From the NCBI RefSeq assembly GCF_025642135.1, contig NZ_CP106793.1:6292001-6356000 (forward strand): a stretch of 64,000 nt of DNA. Direction: 5' to 3'. The position numbers and the translations under genes are program-made. Below, in pieces: positions 9,744 through 18,995 of this stretch (the first letter of the stretch is position 1; each line of letters opens with the position of its first letter). The notes under the pieces are model-generated. The model was not told where the DNA came from, made no database searches, and worked only from the letters and a program-made list of their open reading frames with translations. This stretch comes from Streptomyces cynarae (lineage in GTDB: Bacteria > Actinomycetota > Actinomycetes > Streptomycetales > Streptomycetaceae).

Positions 9744-9757
9744 TCGAAGCGCTTCGA
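9744..9757. promoter_or_regulatory. Putative LacI-family operator 2
   Basis: TCGAAGCGCTTCGA is a perfect 14-bp palindrome sharing the GAAGCGCTTC core of operator 1, 91 bp away. Two such sites could support looping or autorepression. The 471-bp gap from 9634 to 10104 otherwise shows only a short direct repeat (TCGCCGTACGG at about 10020 and 10041). Confidence 0.65.
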
Positions 9758-10104
9758 TAACCAAAAGGCATTCACCGAGCGGCCAGTCGAGCTCACCGGC
9801 CCCTGGGCGGCCACCGAACGGGCGTAACCGAACCGTCCCCCCGGAAGGCCCCCGGGCGCAAGCACTTCGAGGGAGTCGGCCGACTTGACACCGAGACGTA
9901 CCCGGTGGGCGTCGGCTGAGCGTTTTTCCGCGGCCGGTCGCTGCGCGAGGACTGGTGACCTTGCCCGGATCGGGGTACCAACGATCGAGTAGCACCGGTC
10001 AGTAACGTACGCCCGCAAGATCGCCGTACGGCACACGTGGTCGCCGTACGGCCCCTCGAGCGGTGTACGCCCCAAACATCCCGATTCGCGGCGAGGTGAG
10101 CCTC

Positions 10105-12054
10105 ATGACCGCACCAACAGCCCCCACTCCCAAGCCGACCAAGCCGACGGTCACCGAGCGTGAGGCCCGCCAGGTCGCGGAGGCCGCGCGCGAGCAGGAC
10201 TGGCGCAAGCCCAGTTTCGCCAAGGAACTGTTCCTCGGCCGCTTCCGGCTCGACCTCATCCACCCCCACCCGATGCCCGCCGAGGAGGCCGTCCAGCGCG
10301 GCGAGGAGTTCCTCGCCAAGCTGCGCGACTTCTGCGAGACGCACATCGACGGCGCCCGTATCGAACGCGAGGCCCGGATCCCCGACGAGACGATCACCGG
10401 GCTCAAGGAGCTCGGCGCCTTCGGCATGAAGATCGACACGAAGTACGGCGGTCTCGGCCTCACCCAGGTGTACTACAACAAGGCGCTCGCCCTCGTCGGC
10501 TCCGCGAGCCCCGCGATCGGCGCGCTGCTGTCCGCGCATCAGTCGATCGGAGTACCGCAGCCGCTGAAGTTGTTCGGCACGCAGGAGCAGAAGGAGACGT
10601 TCCTGCCGCGCTGCGCCCGCACCGACATCTCCGCGTTCCTGCTCACCGAGCCGGACGTGGGCTCCGACCCCGCCCGCCTGGCCACCACGGCCGTCCCCGA
10701 CGGCGACGACTACGTCCTCGACGGGGTGAAGCTGTGGACCACCAACGGCGTCGTCGCCGACCTGTTGGTCGTCATGGCGCGGGTGCCGAAGTCCGAGGGT
10801 CACAGGGGCGGCATCACGGCTTTCGTCGTCGAGTCGGCCTCCGAGGGCATCACCGTCGAGAACCGCAACGCCTTCATGGGGCTGCGGGGCCTGGAGAACG
10901 GCGTCACCCGCTTCCACCGCGTGCGCGTCCCGGCGGCCAACCGCATCGGCGAGGAGGGCCAGGGCCTCAAGATCGCCCTGACCACGCTGAACACCGGCCG
11001 GCTTTCCCTGCCCGCGATGTGCGTGGGTGCGGGCAAGTGGTGTCTGAAGATCGCCCGCGAGTGGTCGGCGGCCCGGGAGCAGTGGGGCAAACCGGTCGCG
11101 CTGCACGAGGCGGTCGGCTCGAAGATCTCCTTCATCGCGGCGACCACCTTCGCCCTGGAGGCCGTCGTCGACCTGTCGTCCCAGATGGCCGACGAGGACC
11201 GCAACGACATCCGCATCGAGGCCGCCCTCGCCAAGCTGTACGGCTCCGAGATGGCCTGGCTGATGGCCGACGAGCTGGTCCAGATCCGCGGCGGGCGCGG
11301 CTTCGAGACGGCGGAGTCCCTCCGGGCCCGCGGCGAGCGGGGCGTGCCGGCCGAGCAGATGCTGCGCGACCTGCGCATCAACCGCATCTTCGAGGGCTCC
11401 ACGGAGATCATGCACCTGCTGATCGCGCGGGAGGCGGTCGACGCCCACCTGTCGGTGGCCGGTGACCTGATCGATCCGGAGAAGTCCCTGTCCGACAAGG
11501 CGAGGGCGGGCGCGAACGCGGGCGTGTTCTACGCCAAGTGGCTGCCGAAGCTGGTCGCCGGACAGGGGCAGGTGCCGGGCGCGTTCGGGGAGTTCCGCCG
11601 GGAGGTCGACCTCTCCGCGCATCTTCGCTACGTCGAGCGCAGCGCCCGCAAGCTGGCCCGCTCCACCTTCTACGGCATGTCCCGCTGGCAGGGCCGCATG
11701 GAGACCAAGCAGGGCTTCCTGGGCCGGGTCGTGGACATCGGAGCCGAGCTGTTCGCGATGGCCGCGGCCTGCGTACGCGCCGAGCACCTGCGCAGGACCG
11801 GGGACCACGGCCGCGAGGCCTACCAGCTGGCCGACGCATTCTGCCGGCAGTCCCGCATCCGCGTCGACGAACTGTTCGACCGCCTGTGGGCCAACACGGA
11901 CGACCTGGACCGCAAGGTGGTCAAGGGCGTGCTGACCGGCACGTACGAGTGGCTGGAGCAGGGGGTCGTCGACCCCTCCGGCGACGGCCCGTGGATCGCG
12001 GAAGCGGCACCCGGCCCGTCCCGGAAGGAGAACGTCCACCGTCCCATCCGGTGA
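10105..12054 (+). CDS. Long acyl-CoA dehydrogenase family protein
   Basis: FAD-dependent acyl-CoA dehydrogenase of 649 residues, longer than the usual ~380 because of a C-terminal alpha-helical extension like that of VLCAD/ACAD9-type proteins. The middle domain has FLLTEPDVGSDPA and the C-terminal domain QIRGGRGFETAESL and FEGSTEIMHLLIA, which fits the catalytic-Glu/flavin region. I chose the ATG at 10105 for its GAGGTGAG ribosome-binding site; the GTG at 10063 lacks one. Likely role is the first oxidation step of fatty-acid beta-oxidation. Chain-length preference cannot be read from the sequence. Confidence 0.88.
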   Translation: MTAPTAPTPKPTKPTVTEREARQVAEAAREQDWRKPSFAKELFLGRFRLDLIHPHPMPAEEAVQRGEEFLAKLRDFCETHIDGARIEREARIPDETITGLKELGAFGMKIDTKYGGLGLTQVYYNKALALVGSASPAIGALLSAHQSIGVPQPLKLFGTQEQKETFLPRCARTDISAFLLTEPDVGSDPARLATTAVPDGDDYVLDGVKLWTTNGVVADLLVVMARVPKSEGHRGGITAFVVESASEGITVENRNAFMGLRGLENGVTRFHRVRVPAANRIGEEGQGLKIALTTLNTGRLSLPAMCVGAGKWCLKIAREWSAAREQWGKPVALHEAVGSKISFIAATTFALEAVVDLSSQMADEDRNDIRIEAALAKLYGSEMAWLMADELVQIRGGRGFETAESLRARGERGVPAEQMLRDLRINRIFEGSTEIMHLLIAREAVDAHLSVAGDLIDPEKSLSDKARAGANAGVFYAKWLPKLVAGQGQVPGAFGEFRREVDLSAHLRYVERSARKLARSTFYGMSRWQGRMETKQGFLGRVVDIGAELFAMAAACVRAEHLRRTGDHGREAYQLADAFCRQSRIRVDELFDRLWANTDDLDRKVVKGVLTGTYEWLEQGVVDPSGDGPWIAEAAPGPSRKENVHRPIR

Positions 12055-12061
12055 CCGACGG

Positions 12062-12241
12062 CTACAGGCTGCCCTGGGGCATCAGCCACCGGGTCGGCCG
12101 GCCGGTCACCGAAGCGATGGTCTCGAAGTCGTTGCCGTAGTGCAGCACGGTGAGACCCCGCAGCTCGGCGGTCGCGGCGACCAGCAGATCGACCGCGCCC
12201 GCCGAGCGGTGCCGGCAGGACACCTTCGCTTCTCCTGCCAT
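12062..12241 (-). pseudogene. C-terminal fragment of a VapC-like PIN toxin
   Basis: A 59-codon reading frame whose sequence (AVDLLVAATAELRGLTVLHY, then NDFETIASVTGRPTRW) matches the C-terminal third of actinobacterial PIN-domain ribonucleases. The N-terminal acidic residues and any VapB antitoxin are absent. The fragment still has an ATG preceded by a good GGAGGAGG ribosome-binding site at about 12249-12256, so it may be translated. I treat it as a truncated gene; an independent small protein is possible. Confidence 0.6.
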
Positions 12242-12358
12242 GACGGCACCTCCTCCGGAGGGAACGGGCCCGTGCACGCCCACGCATGCCCGACGACGCA
12301 CCCCTCGGGAGAGGGACGCCCTGTCCGCCCGCCCCCGCCCTACGGCCACAATGGAGGG

Positions 12359-13615
12359 ATGAGCGACAGCCCAGCCCCTCTTGCCGACCCCCATCTCGTC
12401 TTCGACCCCGTGGACGGAGTGCGGGACGTCGTGATCCTCGGCTCCACCGGCTCGATCGGCACCCAGGCCATCGACCTCGTGCTGCGCAACCCCGACCGGT
12501 TCCGCGTCACCGGGCTCTCCGCCAACGGCGGCCGCGTCGGACTGCTCGCCGAGCAGGCCCACCGCCTGCGCGTGCGCACGGTCGCGGTCGCCCGCGAGGA
12601 CGTCGTACCGGCCCTGAGGGAGGCCCTGAGCGCACAGTACGGGCCGGGGGAGGCACTCCCCGAGATACTCGCCGGAGCCGACGCGGCCAGCCGGCTCGCC
12701 ACCTCCGACTGCCACACCGTGCTGAACGGCATCACCGGTTCCATCGGCCTCGCGCCCACCCTCGCCGCCCTCGAGGCGGGTCGCACGCTCGCGCTCGCCA
12801 ACAAGGAGTCGCTCATCGTCGGCGGCCCGCTGGTGAAGGCCCTGGCCAAGCCCGGCCAGATCATCCCGGTGGACTCCGAGCACGCCGCCCTGTTCCAGGC
12901 CCTCGCCTCCGGCACCCGGGCCGATGTGCGCAAACTCGTCGTCACCGCCTCCGGCGGGCCGTTCCGCGGCCGCACGAAGGCGGAGCTCGCGAACGTGACG
13001 CCCAAGGACGCGCTCGCCCACCCCACGTGGGCCATGGGCCCGGTCATCACCGTCAACTCCGCGACCCTCGTCAACAAGGGTCTGGAAGTGATCGAGGCGC
13101 ACCTGCTGTACGACATTCCCTTCGATCGCATTGAGGTTGTCGTACACCCGCAGTCGTATGTCCACTCGATGGTGGAATTCACGGATGGATCGACCCTGGC
13201 GCAGGCGACGCCCCCCGACATGCGGGGGCCGATCGCCATCGGACTCGGCTGGCCCGAACGGGTGCCCGACGCAGCACCCGCCTTCGACTGGAGCAAGGCG
13301 TCGACCTGGGAGTTCTTCCCGCTCGACACCGAAGCGTTCCCGTCGGTGGGACTCGCCCGGCACGTCGGGCAGCTCGCGGGCACCGCCCCGGCGGTGTTCA
13401 ATGCGGCCAACGAGGAGTGCGTGGACGCGTTCCTGAACGGCGGCCTGCCGTATCTCGGCATCATGGATACGGTCACACGGGTGGTCGAGGAGCACGGCAC
13501 CCCTCGTCGGGGAACTTCCCTGACCGTCGCGGACGTCCTCGAAGCGGAGACCTGGGCGCGCGCCCGGGCCAGGGAACTGACGGCGCAGACGGCAACGGCG
13601 GAGGCTCGTGCATGA
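12359..13615 (+). CDS. dxr: 1-deoxy-D-xylulose 5-phosphate reductoisomerase
   Basis: Converts DXP to 2-C-methyl-D-erythritol 4-phosphate with NADPH, the committed step of the MEP isoprenoid pathway in the cytosol. The 418 residues show the N-terminal Rossmann motif [16 protein letters not shown], the [10 protein letters not shown] and [10 protein letters not shown] segments, and the substrate loop GGPFRG. The ATG at 12359 fits the family N-terminus; upstream in-frame sequence is low-quality. Its stop overlaps the start of the site-2 protease gene (ATGA). ispG lies about 5 kb downstream. Confidence 0.95.
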   Translation: MSDSPAPLADPHLVFDPVDGVRDVVILGSTGSIGTQAIDLVLRNPDRFRVTGLSANGGRVGLLAEQAHRLRVRTVAVAREDVVPALREALSAQYGPGEALPEILAGADAASRLATSDCHTVLNGITGSIGLAPTLAALEAGRTLALANKESLIVGGPLVKALAKPGQIIPVDSEHAALFQALASGTRADVRKLVVTASGGPFRGRTKAELANVTPKDALAHPTWAMGPVITVNSATLVNKGLEVIEAHLLYDIPFDRIEVVVHPQSYVHSMVEFTDGSTLAQATPPDMRGPIAIGLGWPERVPDAAPAFDWSKASTWEFFPLDTEAFPSVGLARHVGQLAGTAPAVFNAANEECVDAFLNGGLPYLGIMDTVTRVVEEHGTPRRGTSLTVADVLEAETWARARARELTAQTATAEARA

Positions 13616-14916
13616 CGACCCTGATGATGATCCTCGGCATAGTCGTCTTCGTGGTCGGCCTGCTGTTCTCGATCGCGTGGCACGAGCTCGGGCATCTGTC
13701 GACGGCCAAGCTCTTCGGCATCCGCGTGCCGCAGTACATGGTCGGCTTCGGCCCGACCATCTGGTCGCGGCGGAAGGGCGAGACCGAGTACGGCATCAAG
13801 GCGGTCCCGCTCGGCGGCTACATCCGCATGATCGGCATGTTCCCGCCCGGCCCCGACGGCCGGATCGAGGCCCGCTCCACCTCGCCGTGGCGCGGGATGA
13901 TCGAGGACGCCCGGGCGCAGTCCTTCGAGGAGCTCCAGCCCGGTGACGAGACGCGGCTCTTCTACACGCGCAAGCCGTGGAAGCGCGTCATCGTCATGTT
14001 CGCGGGCCCCTTCATGAACCTGATCCTCGCCGTGGTGGTCTTCCTCGGCGTGATGATGACCTTCGGCGTCCAGACCCAGACCACCACGGTCTCCAAGATC
14101 TCCGACTGCGTCATCCAGCAGAGCGAGGACCGCACCAAGTGCGAGAAGGGCGACCCGGCCGCGCCCGCCCTGGCCGCCGGGCTGAAGCCGGGCGACAAGA
14201 TCGTCGGGTTCGACGGGAAGCAGGTGAAGGACTGGTCCACCCTCCAGTCCGAAATCCGCGCCAACCCCGGCAAGGACGTCACGATCACCGTCGAGCGCAA
14301 GGGGCAGACGGTCGACCTGCACGCCCACCTGATCAAGAACCAGGTCAGCAAGACGGACGGCAACGGCGGCTACGTCGAGGGCAAGTACGTCTACGCCGGC
14401 TTCCTCGGCTTCACCCCGGCCACCGGCATCGTGCAGCAGTCCCTCGACCAGTCCGTGCAGCGCATGGGCGACATGATGGAGAACGGCGTCGAGTCGATCG
14501 TCTCCCTGCCCGGCAAGATCCCCGGCCTGTGGGACGCGGCCTTCGGCAACGCCCCGCGCCAGCCGGACTCCCCGATGGGCGTGGTCGGCGCGGCCCGGGT
14601 CGGCGGCGAGGTCTTCACCCTCGACATTCCGCCGTCCCAGCAGATCGCGATGATGCTCATGCTCGTCGCGGGCTTCAACCTGTCCCTGTTCCTGTTCAAC
14701 ATGCTTCCGCTGCTCCCACTGGACGGCGGGCACATCGCGGGCGCCCTGTGGGAGTCGCTGCGCCGCAACCTGGCCAAGGTGCTGCGCCGCCCCGACCCGG
14801 GACCCTTCGACGTGGCGAAGCTGATGCCGGTGGCGTACGTGGTGGCCAGTGTGTTCATTTGCTTTACGATCCTGGTCTTGATCGCAGATCTTGTTAACCC
14901 GGTCAAGATCAGCTAG
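13612..14916 (+). CDS. rseP: M50 site-2 (RIP) metalloprotease, RseP-like
   Basis: Intramembrane zinc protease of 434 residues. The first transmembrane helix carries HELGH (zinc ligands, about residues 24-28). A PDZ domain in the middle ([20 protein letters not shown]) is followed by helices bearing [13 protein letters not shown], the third zinc-site motif. Family members cut membrane-bound anti-sigma factors or remnant signal peptides. The start overlaps the dxr stop by four bases, a coupling also seen in other Streptomyces. The targets in this organism are not evident. Confidence 0.92.
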   Translation: MTTLMMILGIVVFVVGLLFSIAWHELGHLSTAKLFGIRVPQYMVGFGPTIWSRRKGETEYGIKAVPLGGYIRMIGMFPPGPDGRIEARSTSPWRGMIEDARAQSFEELQPGDETRLFYTRKPWKRVIVMFAGPFMNLILAVVVFLGVMMTFGVQTQTTTVSKISDCVIQQSEDRTKCEKGDPAAPALAAGLKPGDKIVGFDGKQVKDWSTLQSEIRANPGKDVTITVERKGQTVDLHAHLIKNQVSKTDGNGGYVEGKYVYAGFLGFTPATGIVQQSLDQSVQRMGDMMENGVESIVSLPGKIPGLWDAAFGNAPRQPDSPMGVVGAARVGGEVFTLDIPPSQQIAMMLMLVAGFNLSLFLFNMLPLLPLDGGHIAGALWESLRRNLAKVLRRPDPGPFDVAKLMPVAYVVASVFICFTILVLIADLVNPVKIS

Positions 14917-14947
14917 CAAACGGTCGCTTTCTGTTGCGATGGTCATG

Positions 14948-14992
14948 TGCGTGCTCTTCTCTTGCGTAACTCACGCGAGTGAAGAGCACGCA
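14948..14992. terminator. Large hairpin after rseP
   Basis: A 12-bp perfect outer stem (TGCGTGCTCTTC / GAAGAGCACGCA), one T/T mismatch, then a 7-bp inner stem with one G-T pair and a five-base AACTC loop, followed by TTTT. It is placed to terminate the dxr-rseP transcript. Confidence 0.7.
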
Positions 14993-15059
14993 TTTTGCGT
15001 ACGACGCCGCGCGGCACCTGCCACCGCCGCTGGAACGAGGTCACCGCAGCCGCCACCAC

Positions 15060-15206
15060 ATGACCGCCAAAGGCGAAGATCACGAACCAGAGCTGCCGTG
15101 TCCGGCCTGCAGTCGCCGTAAACCCACTTGCGGCGGAAGGTGTTCGACACAAGCATCGGGAGCCTTCCCGGCCTGTCGGAGGCACTGTGGGTCTGACCGT
15201 TCCTGA
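15060..15206 (+). CDS. Small six-cysteine ORF before the ABC exporters (uncertain)
   Basis: A 48-codon frame starting at an ATG with a polar, acidic N-terminus (MTAKGEDHEPEL) and a C-terminal half holding Cys at 14, 17, 24, 28, 39 and 43 (spacings CxxC, CxxxC and CxxxC). It ends 20 bases inside the first ABC gene. The layout resembles a leader-plus-core precursor, or a small zinc-binding protein. Against it: no good ribosome-binding site is seen, and an unrelated frame is open on the other strand. No modification enzyme is nearby. Treat as a hypothesis. Confidence 0.3.
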   Translation: MTAKGEDHEPELPCPACSRRKPTCGGRCSTQASGAFPACRRHCGSDRS

Positions 15207-17028
15207 GCGACGGATGCTTCTGCAACCACTACGAGACGCCGGAGGTCCGCTACTTGTCGGTTTCGTTCTGCTGAAGATCGCGGAGGCCCTGGTGCCCGCC
15301 GCGACCGCGGTCACCATGGCGTTGCTGGTCTCGCGGCTCGACACCAGCAGCAGTGGCGAGGTCTTCGCCGTCGCCTTGGGGCCACTGCTCGCTTTCGGTG
15401 CTGTCCTGCTCGCCGGGCATGTGGTCGACGCGCTGGCGGAGCCGCTGCGATTCGTCGCCGAAGCCCGGATGGACGGTGCGCACCGGGCGCACATCGCCCG
15501 GCTCGCGGCAGGCAGCCCCACCATCGGCGCCCTGGAGCGGCCGGAGGTCCAAGAGCGGGTTCGGCTGGCCCGCGCCGACCCGGACAACTGGACCGAACGC
15601 ACTCCTGGACAGGGCGCCTTGGCGCAGCTCGGAGAGTTCGTCCGCATCTTGGGCATCACCGCCTCCTGCCTGGTGCTCGCCCGCTACGCCTGGTGGCTGG
15701 TCCCGGTTGTGCTCCTCGCCGCGGTCGCCGCCCGCTCCGTCGGGTACCGGCAGGGCCTGGCCTTCATCCGTCTGTGGCTTGCCGGTGTCTCGCACGGACG
15801 TCGCGCCCATATGTGGCAGGAGGTGCTCACCCAGCCGGCGGAGGCGAAGGAGGTGCGTGTCTTCGGTTTCGCCGAGTGGGGGGTGCAACGCGAGCAGCAC
15901 CACATCCACGGCATGTTCGACCGCGCTTGGGCGGCGGGCGTGCGCGATCTCAACCGGCAGTGGGGCAGACTCGCCCTGACGGTGCTGGGCCTGGCCGCAG
16001 CCTATGTGCCGGTGGCCCTGGACGCCGCCCACGGCACGACGACGGTGGCGGTCGAGACCGCTGTGTTCGCGGCGGGCTGGTCGGTGTTCACCGCCCTCGA
16101 CGGCCTCGACTGGCGCAACCGCCTCGGTGCCCTGCCGGTTCTTCAAGCGGCCCGGAAGCTGGATGAGGAGCTCGGGGCTCCCGCTGCCCCGGCCCATGCG
16201 GCGCCCGCAAGCCGACCCGAGGATGCTCCCCTGGTCCGCTTCGAGCAGGTGGAGTTCACCTACCCCGGCACCGAGCGCAAGGTCCTCGACGGTCTGGACC
16301 TGGAGATCCGCCCCGGCGAACTGCTGGCCGTCGTCGGCTTGAACGGCGCCGGCAAGTCCACTCTGATCAAGCTGCTCTCCTCGCTGTACGAACCCACCGC
16401 CGGCCGGATCACTGCCGACGGCACCGATATCGCCGAGTTCGGGCCGGCCGAGTGGCGCCGCCGGATCTCCGTCGTCTTCCAGGACTTCGTCCGCTACCAC
16501 CTGACCCTGTCCGACAACGTGACCCTCGGGCAGGCCGACGGCACCGTCCCCGACCTCACCCGTGCCGAAGCCGCCGCCCGGGACGCGGGGCTTGACGAGG
16601 TGCTGGCCCGGCTGCCCCACGGCTGGGACACCCCGGTGGCGCGTTCGCGCACCGGCGGGGTGGACCTCTCCGGCGGCCAGTGGCAGCAGGTGGTGCTCGC
16701 CCGCGCACTGTATGCCGTACGCAGCGGAGCCCGGCTGCTGGTGCTGGACGAGCCGACGGCGCACCTGGACGTGCGCACCGAGTTCGATGTCTTCTCCCGG
16801 CTGGCCGCGCACCGGGGCAGCAGCAGCGTGGTGCTGATCTCCCACCGGCTGTCCACGGTCCGCCAGGCCGACCGCATCGTCGTGCTCGACGGCGGCCGAA
16901 TCACCGAGTCGGGCACCCATGAGGAACTGATGGCCCTCGGCGGCTCCTACGCCGAGATGTTCGCCATCCAGGCCGAGCGCTTCGGCGCCGGCTTCGACGA
17001 CCGCATCGAGGACGGAGAGCTTGAGTGA
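15187..17028 (+). CDS. ABC half-exporter, TMD-NBD (RamA/RamB-like)
   Basis: A 613-residue ABC exporter half. The N-terminal ~330 residues form a transmembrane domain; the C-terminal ATPase has Walker A GLNGAGKSTL, Q-loop VVFQDF, signature DLSGGQWQQ, Walker B LLVLDEPTAHLD and switch ISHRLSTV. No C39 peptidase domain is present. The GTG start has GGAG six bases upstream. It overlaps the next ABC gene by four bases (GTGA), so the two probably form a heterodimer. Pairs of this type export peptides or lipids (for example the SapB locus ramAB); the cargo here is unknown. I expect rseP and ispG to be adjacent in other Streptomyces, so this pair looks inserted. Confidence 0.85.
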   Translation: MGLTVPERRMLLQPLRDAGGPLLVGFVLLKIAEALVPAATAVTMALLVSRLDTSSSGEVFAVALGPLLAFGAVLLAGHVVDALAEPLRFVAEARMDGAHRAHIARLAAGSPTIGALERPEVQERVRLARADPDNWTERTPGQGALAQLGEFVRILGITASCLVLARYAWWLVPVVLLAAVAARSVGYRQGLAFIRLWLAGVSHGRRAHMWQEVLTQPAEAKEVRVFGFAEWGVQREQHHIHGMFDRAWAAGVRDLNRQWGRLALTVLGLAAAYVPVALDAAHGTTTVAVETAVFAAGWSVFTALDGLDWRNRLGALPVLQAARKLDEELGAPAAPAHAAPASRPEDAPLVRFEQVEFTYPGTERKVLDGLDLEIRPGELLAVVGLNGAGKSTLIKLLSSLYEPTAGRITADGTDIAEFGPAEWRRRISVVFQDFVRYHLTLSDNVTLGQADGTVPDLTRAEAAARDAGLDEVLARLPHGWDTPVARSRTGGVDLSGGQWQQVVLARALYAVRSGARLLVLDEPTAHLDVRTEFDVFSRLAAHRGSSSVVLISHRLSTVRQADRIVVLDGGRITESGTHEELMALGGSYAEMFAIQAERFGAGFDDRIEDGELE

Positions 17029-18821
17029 AGCGCTATCTGGCCCTGTGGGCCGAACTCTTCCGACTGTCCTGGCGGAAGGAGCCACGGCTGGTCGGGGGCT
17101 TATTGGCGGCCCGGACGGCCTCCGTTGCCGCCGTCGCCGCCTCCGCTCTCTCCTTGCGCGAGGCCGTTGACGCGGCCCTCGCCCACCACGCGGGCCCGGC
17201 CGTGGCAGCCGCCCTGGGTGCGGCGCTCACCTACGGTGTCACCTCCCTCCTCCGCGGCGCGACGGGGGGCCTGCGGATCCTGCTGGTGGAAAAGGTCGGG
17301 CTGACCGACCTCTTGCAGCAGATCCACCGGGACATCGCCACCGTCGAGGGCCTGGACCACCTGGAGCGTACGGACTTCCTGGACCGCGTCACTGTCGTCC
17401 GCAACTCCGCCTGGGGCATCGCCGACAGCCTGTGGGCCTCGGTTGACGCGGTGTTCAACGTCGTGGAGGTGATCGTCGCGCTGGTGCTGCTGGGCACCAT
17501 GAACCCCTGGCTGCTTTTCCTGCTCGCCTTCGCTGCCGTACCGCTGTGGTTCGACCAGCGCGGTCTGCGGGCGGTGAAGGAGGCCGAGACGGCGACGGCG
17601 GAGGCGTTCCGGCTGCAGCGGCATCTGTTCGAACTGGCGACCTCGCCCTCGGCGGGCAAGGAACTGCGAGTGGCGGGATCCGGACCCCAGCTGGCCCGGC
17701 TCCAGCAGGAGGCCTGGGACGAGGCGATGCGCGGCCGTGCCAGGGCACGGATCAGCGCCGCGGTGTGGAAGATGTCGGGATGGGGACTGTTCACCGCGGG
17801 TTTCGTCGCCGGACTGGCGCTCGTCGCCCACCGGGTGGCGCACGGCCACGGCACGGTCGGTGACATCATGCTCACCGTCGCGGTGGCCAACAACCTGCGT
17901 GAGTCCGTGCACTTCGCTGTCGTCCGGGCCACCGACACAGCGAGTGCGAGCCGGCTCATCGAACCGTACCTGTGGTTGCGCGACTGGGTCACGGCCGACC
18001 GCGCCCGGGTCCGGGGCGGCGAGAAGGCACCCGAGGTACTGCGCGCGGGCATCGCCTTCGAGAACGTCAGCTATGCCTACCCCGGCACCGACCGGCCAGC
18101 CCTGGACGGAGTGGACGTCACCCTGCCCGCGGGCTCGGTGGTCGCGATCGTCGGTGAGTACGGGTCGGGCAAGACGACCCTGGTCAAGCTGCTGGCCAAG
18201 TTCTACCGCCCGGACAGCGGCCGCATCACGGTGGACGGAAGGGACCTCGCCGAACTGGACACCGAGGACTGGCGCTCCCGCTCCAGCGCCGCCTTCCAGG
18301 ACTTCGGCCGCCTGCACACCTCCTTCGCCGAGGCGGTGGGGCTCGGCGACCTCGCCCATGTCGAGGACCGCGAACGCATCGCCGAGGCGGTGCGCGCCGC
18401 CGACGCCGAGTCGCTGGTGGCCCGGCTGCCCGACGGGCTGGACAGCCAGCTGGGCCGGGAGTTCGACGGTGTGGACCTCTCCGAGGGCCAGTGGCAGAAG
18501 ACCGCGCTCGCCCGCGCCTCCATGCGGCCCGATCCGCTGCTGTTCGTCCTCGACGAGCCGACCGCCTCCCTGGACGCACCCAGCGAGGACGCCATCTTCG
18601 CCCGCTACATGCAGCGGGCCCGGGACCTGGCCACCCGCACCGGCGCGGTCACCGTGATCGTCTCGCACCGCTTCTCCACGGTCACCGGCGCCGACCTGAT
18701 CCTGGTCCTGGACCACGGCCGACTCACTGAGGCGGGCACCCACGAGGAACTGGTCCTGCTCGGCGGCCGTTATGCCGACCTGTACTCGATCCAGGCCAAC
18801 GCCTACGCCTCGACCGGTTGA
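17025..18821 (+). CDS. ABC half-exporter, second subunit
   Basis: A 598-residue TMD-NBD protein paired with the preceding gene. Walker A is GEYGSGKTTL, Q-loop AAFQDF, Walker B LFVLDEPTASLD and switch VSHRFSTV. The signature is DLSEGQWQK, with Glu in place of the second-position Gly of LSGGQ, so one of the two composite ATP sites may be weak, as in many heterodimeric exporters. Start and spacing indicate translational coupling. Substrate unknown. Confidence 0.85.
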   Translation: MKRYLALWAELFRLSWRKEPRLVGGLLAARTASVAAVAASALSLREAVDAALAHHAGPAVAAALGAALTYGVTSLLRGATGGLRILLVEKVGLTDLLQQIHRDIATVEGLDHLERTDFLDRVTVVRNSAWGIADSLWASVDAVFNVVEVIVALVLLGTMNPWLLFLLAFAAVPLWFDQRGLRAVKEAETATAEAFRLQRHLFELATSPSAGKELRVAGSGPQLARLQQEAWDEAMRGRARARISAAVWKMSGWGLFTAGFVAGLALVAHRVAHGHGTVGDIMLTVAVANNLRESVHFAVVRATDTASASRLIEPYLWLRDWVTADRARVRGGEKAPEVLRAGIAFENVSYAYPGTDRPALDGVDVTLPAGSVVAIVGEYGSGKTTLVKLLAKFYRPDSGRITVDGRDLAELDTEDWRSRSSAAFQDFGRLHTSFAEAVGLGDLAHVEDRERIAEAVRAADAESLVARLPDGLDSQLGREFDGVDLSEGQWQKTALARASMRPDPLLFVLDEPTASLDAPSEDAIFARYMQRARDLATRTGAVTVIVSHRFSTVTGADLILVLDHGRLTEAGTHEELVLLGGRYADLYSIQANAYASTG

Positions 18822-18995
18822 CGCCCCCGGGTGGCCCTGATCGCGGCGAGGACGGCCGCCACACCCGGGACCACCATCGGGTGGACTCCTGGGATGCCGT
18901 GTCTCCGCGTCCATGTCCGTGGCGTAATCTCGGAGCCTGGAGCCCGCCGTTTTCCGGGACCGGACCTTGATCCACAACTTGGGGTTGCACAGCAG

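Noticed and set aside
15250..18977. Long minus-strand ORFs opposite the ABC exporters (611 and 625 codons)
   Set aside because: Shadow ORFs; the plus strand has complete ABC motifs.
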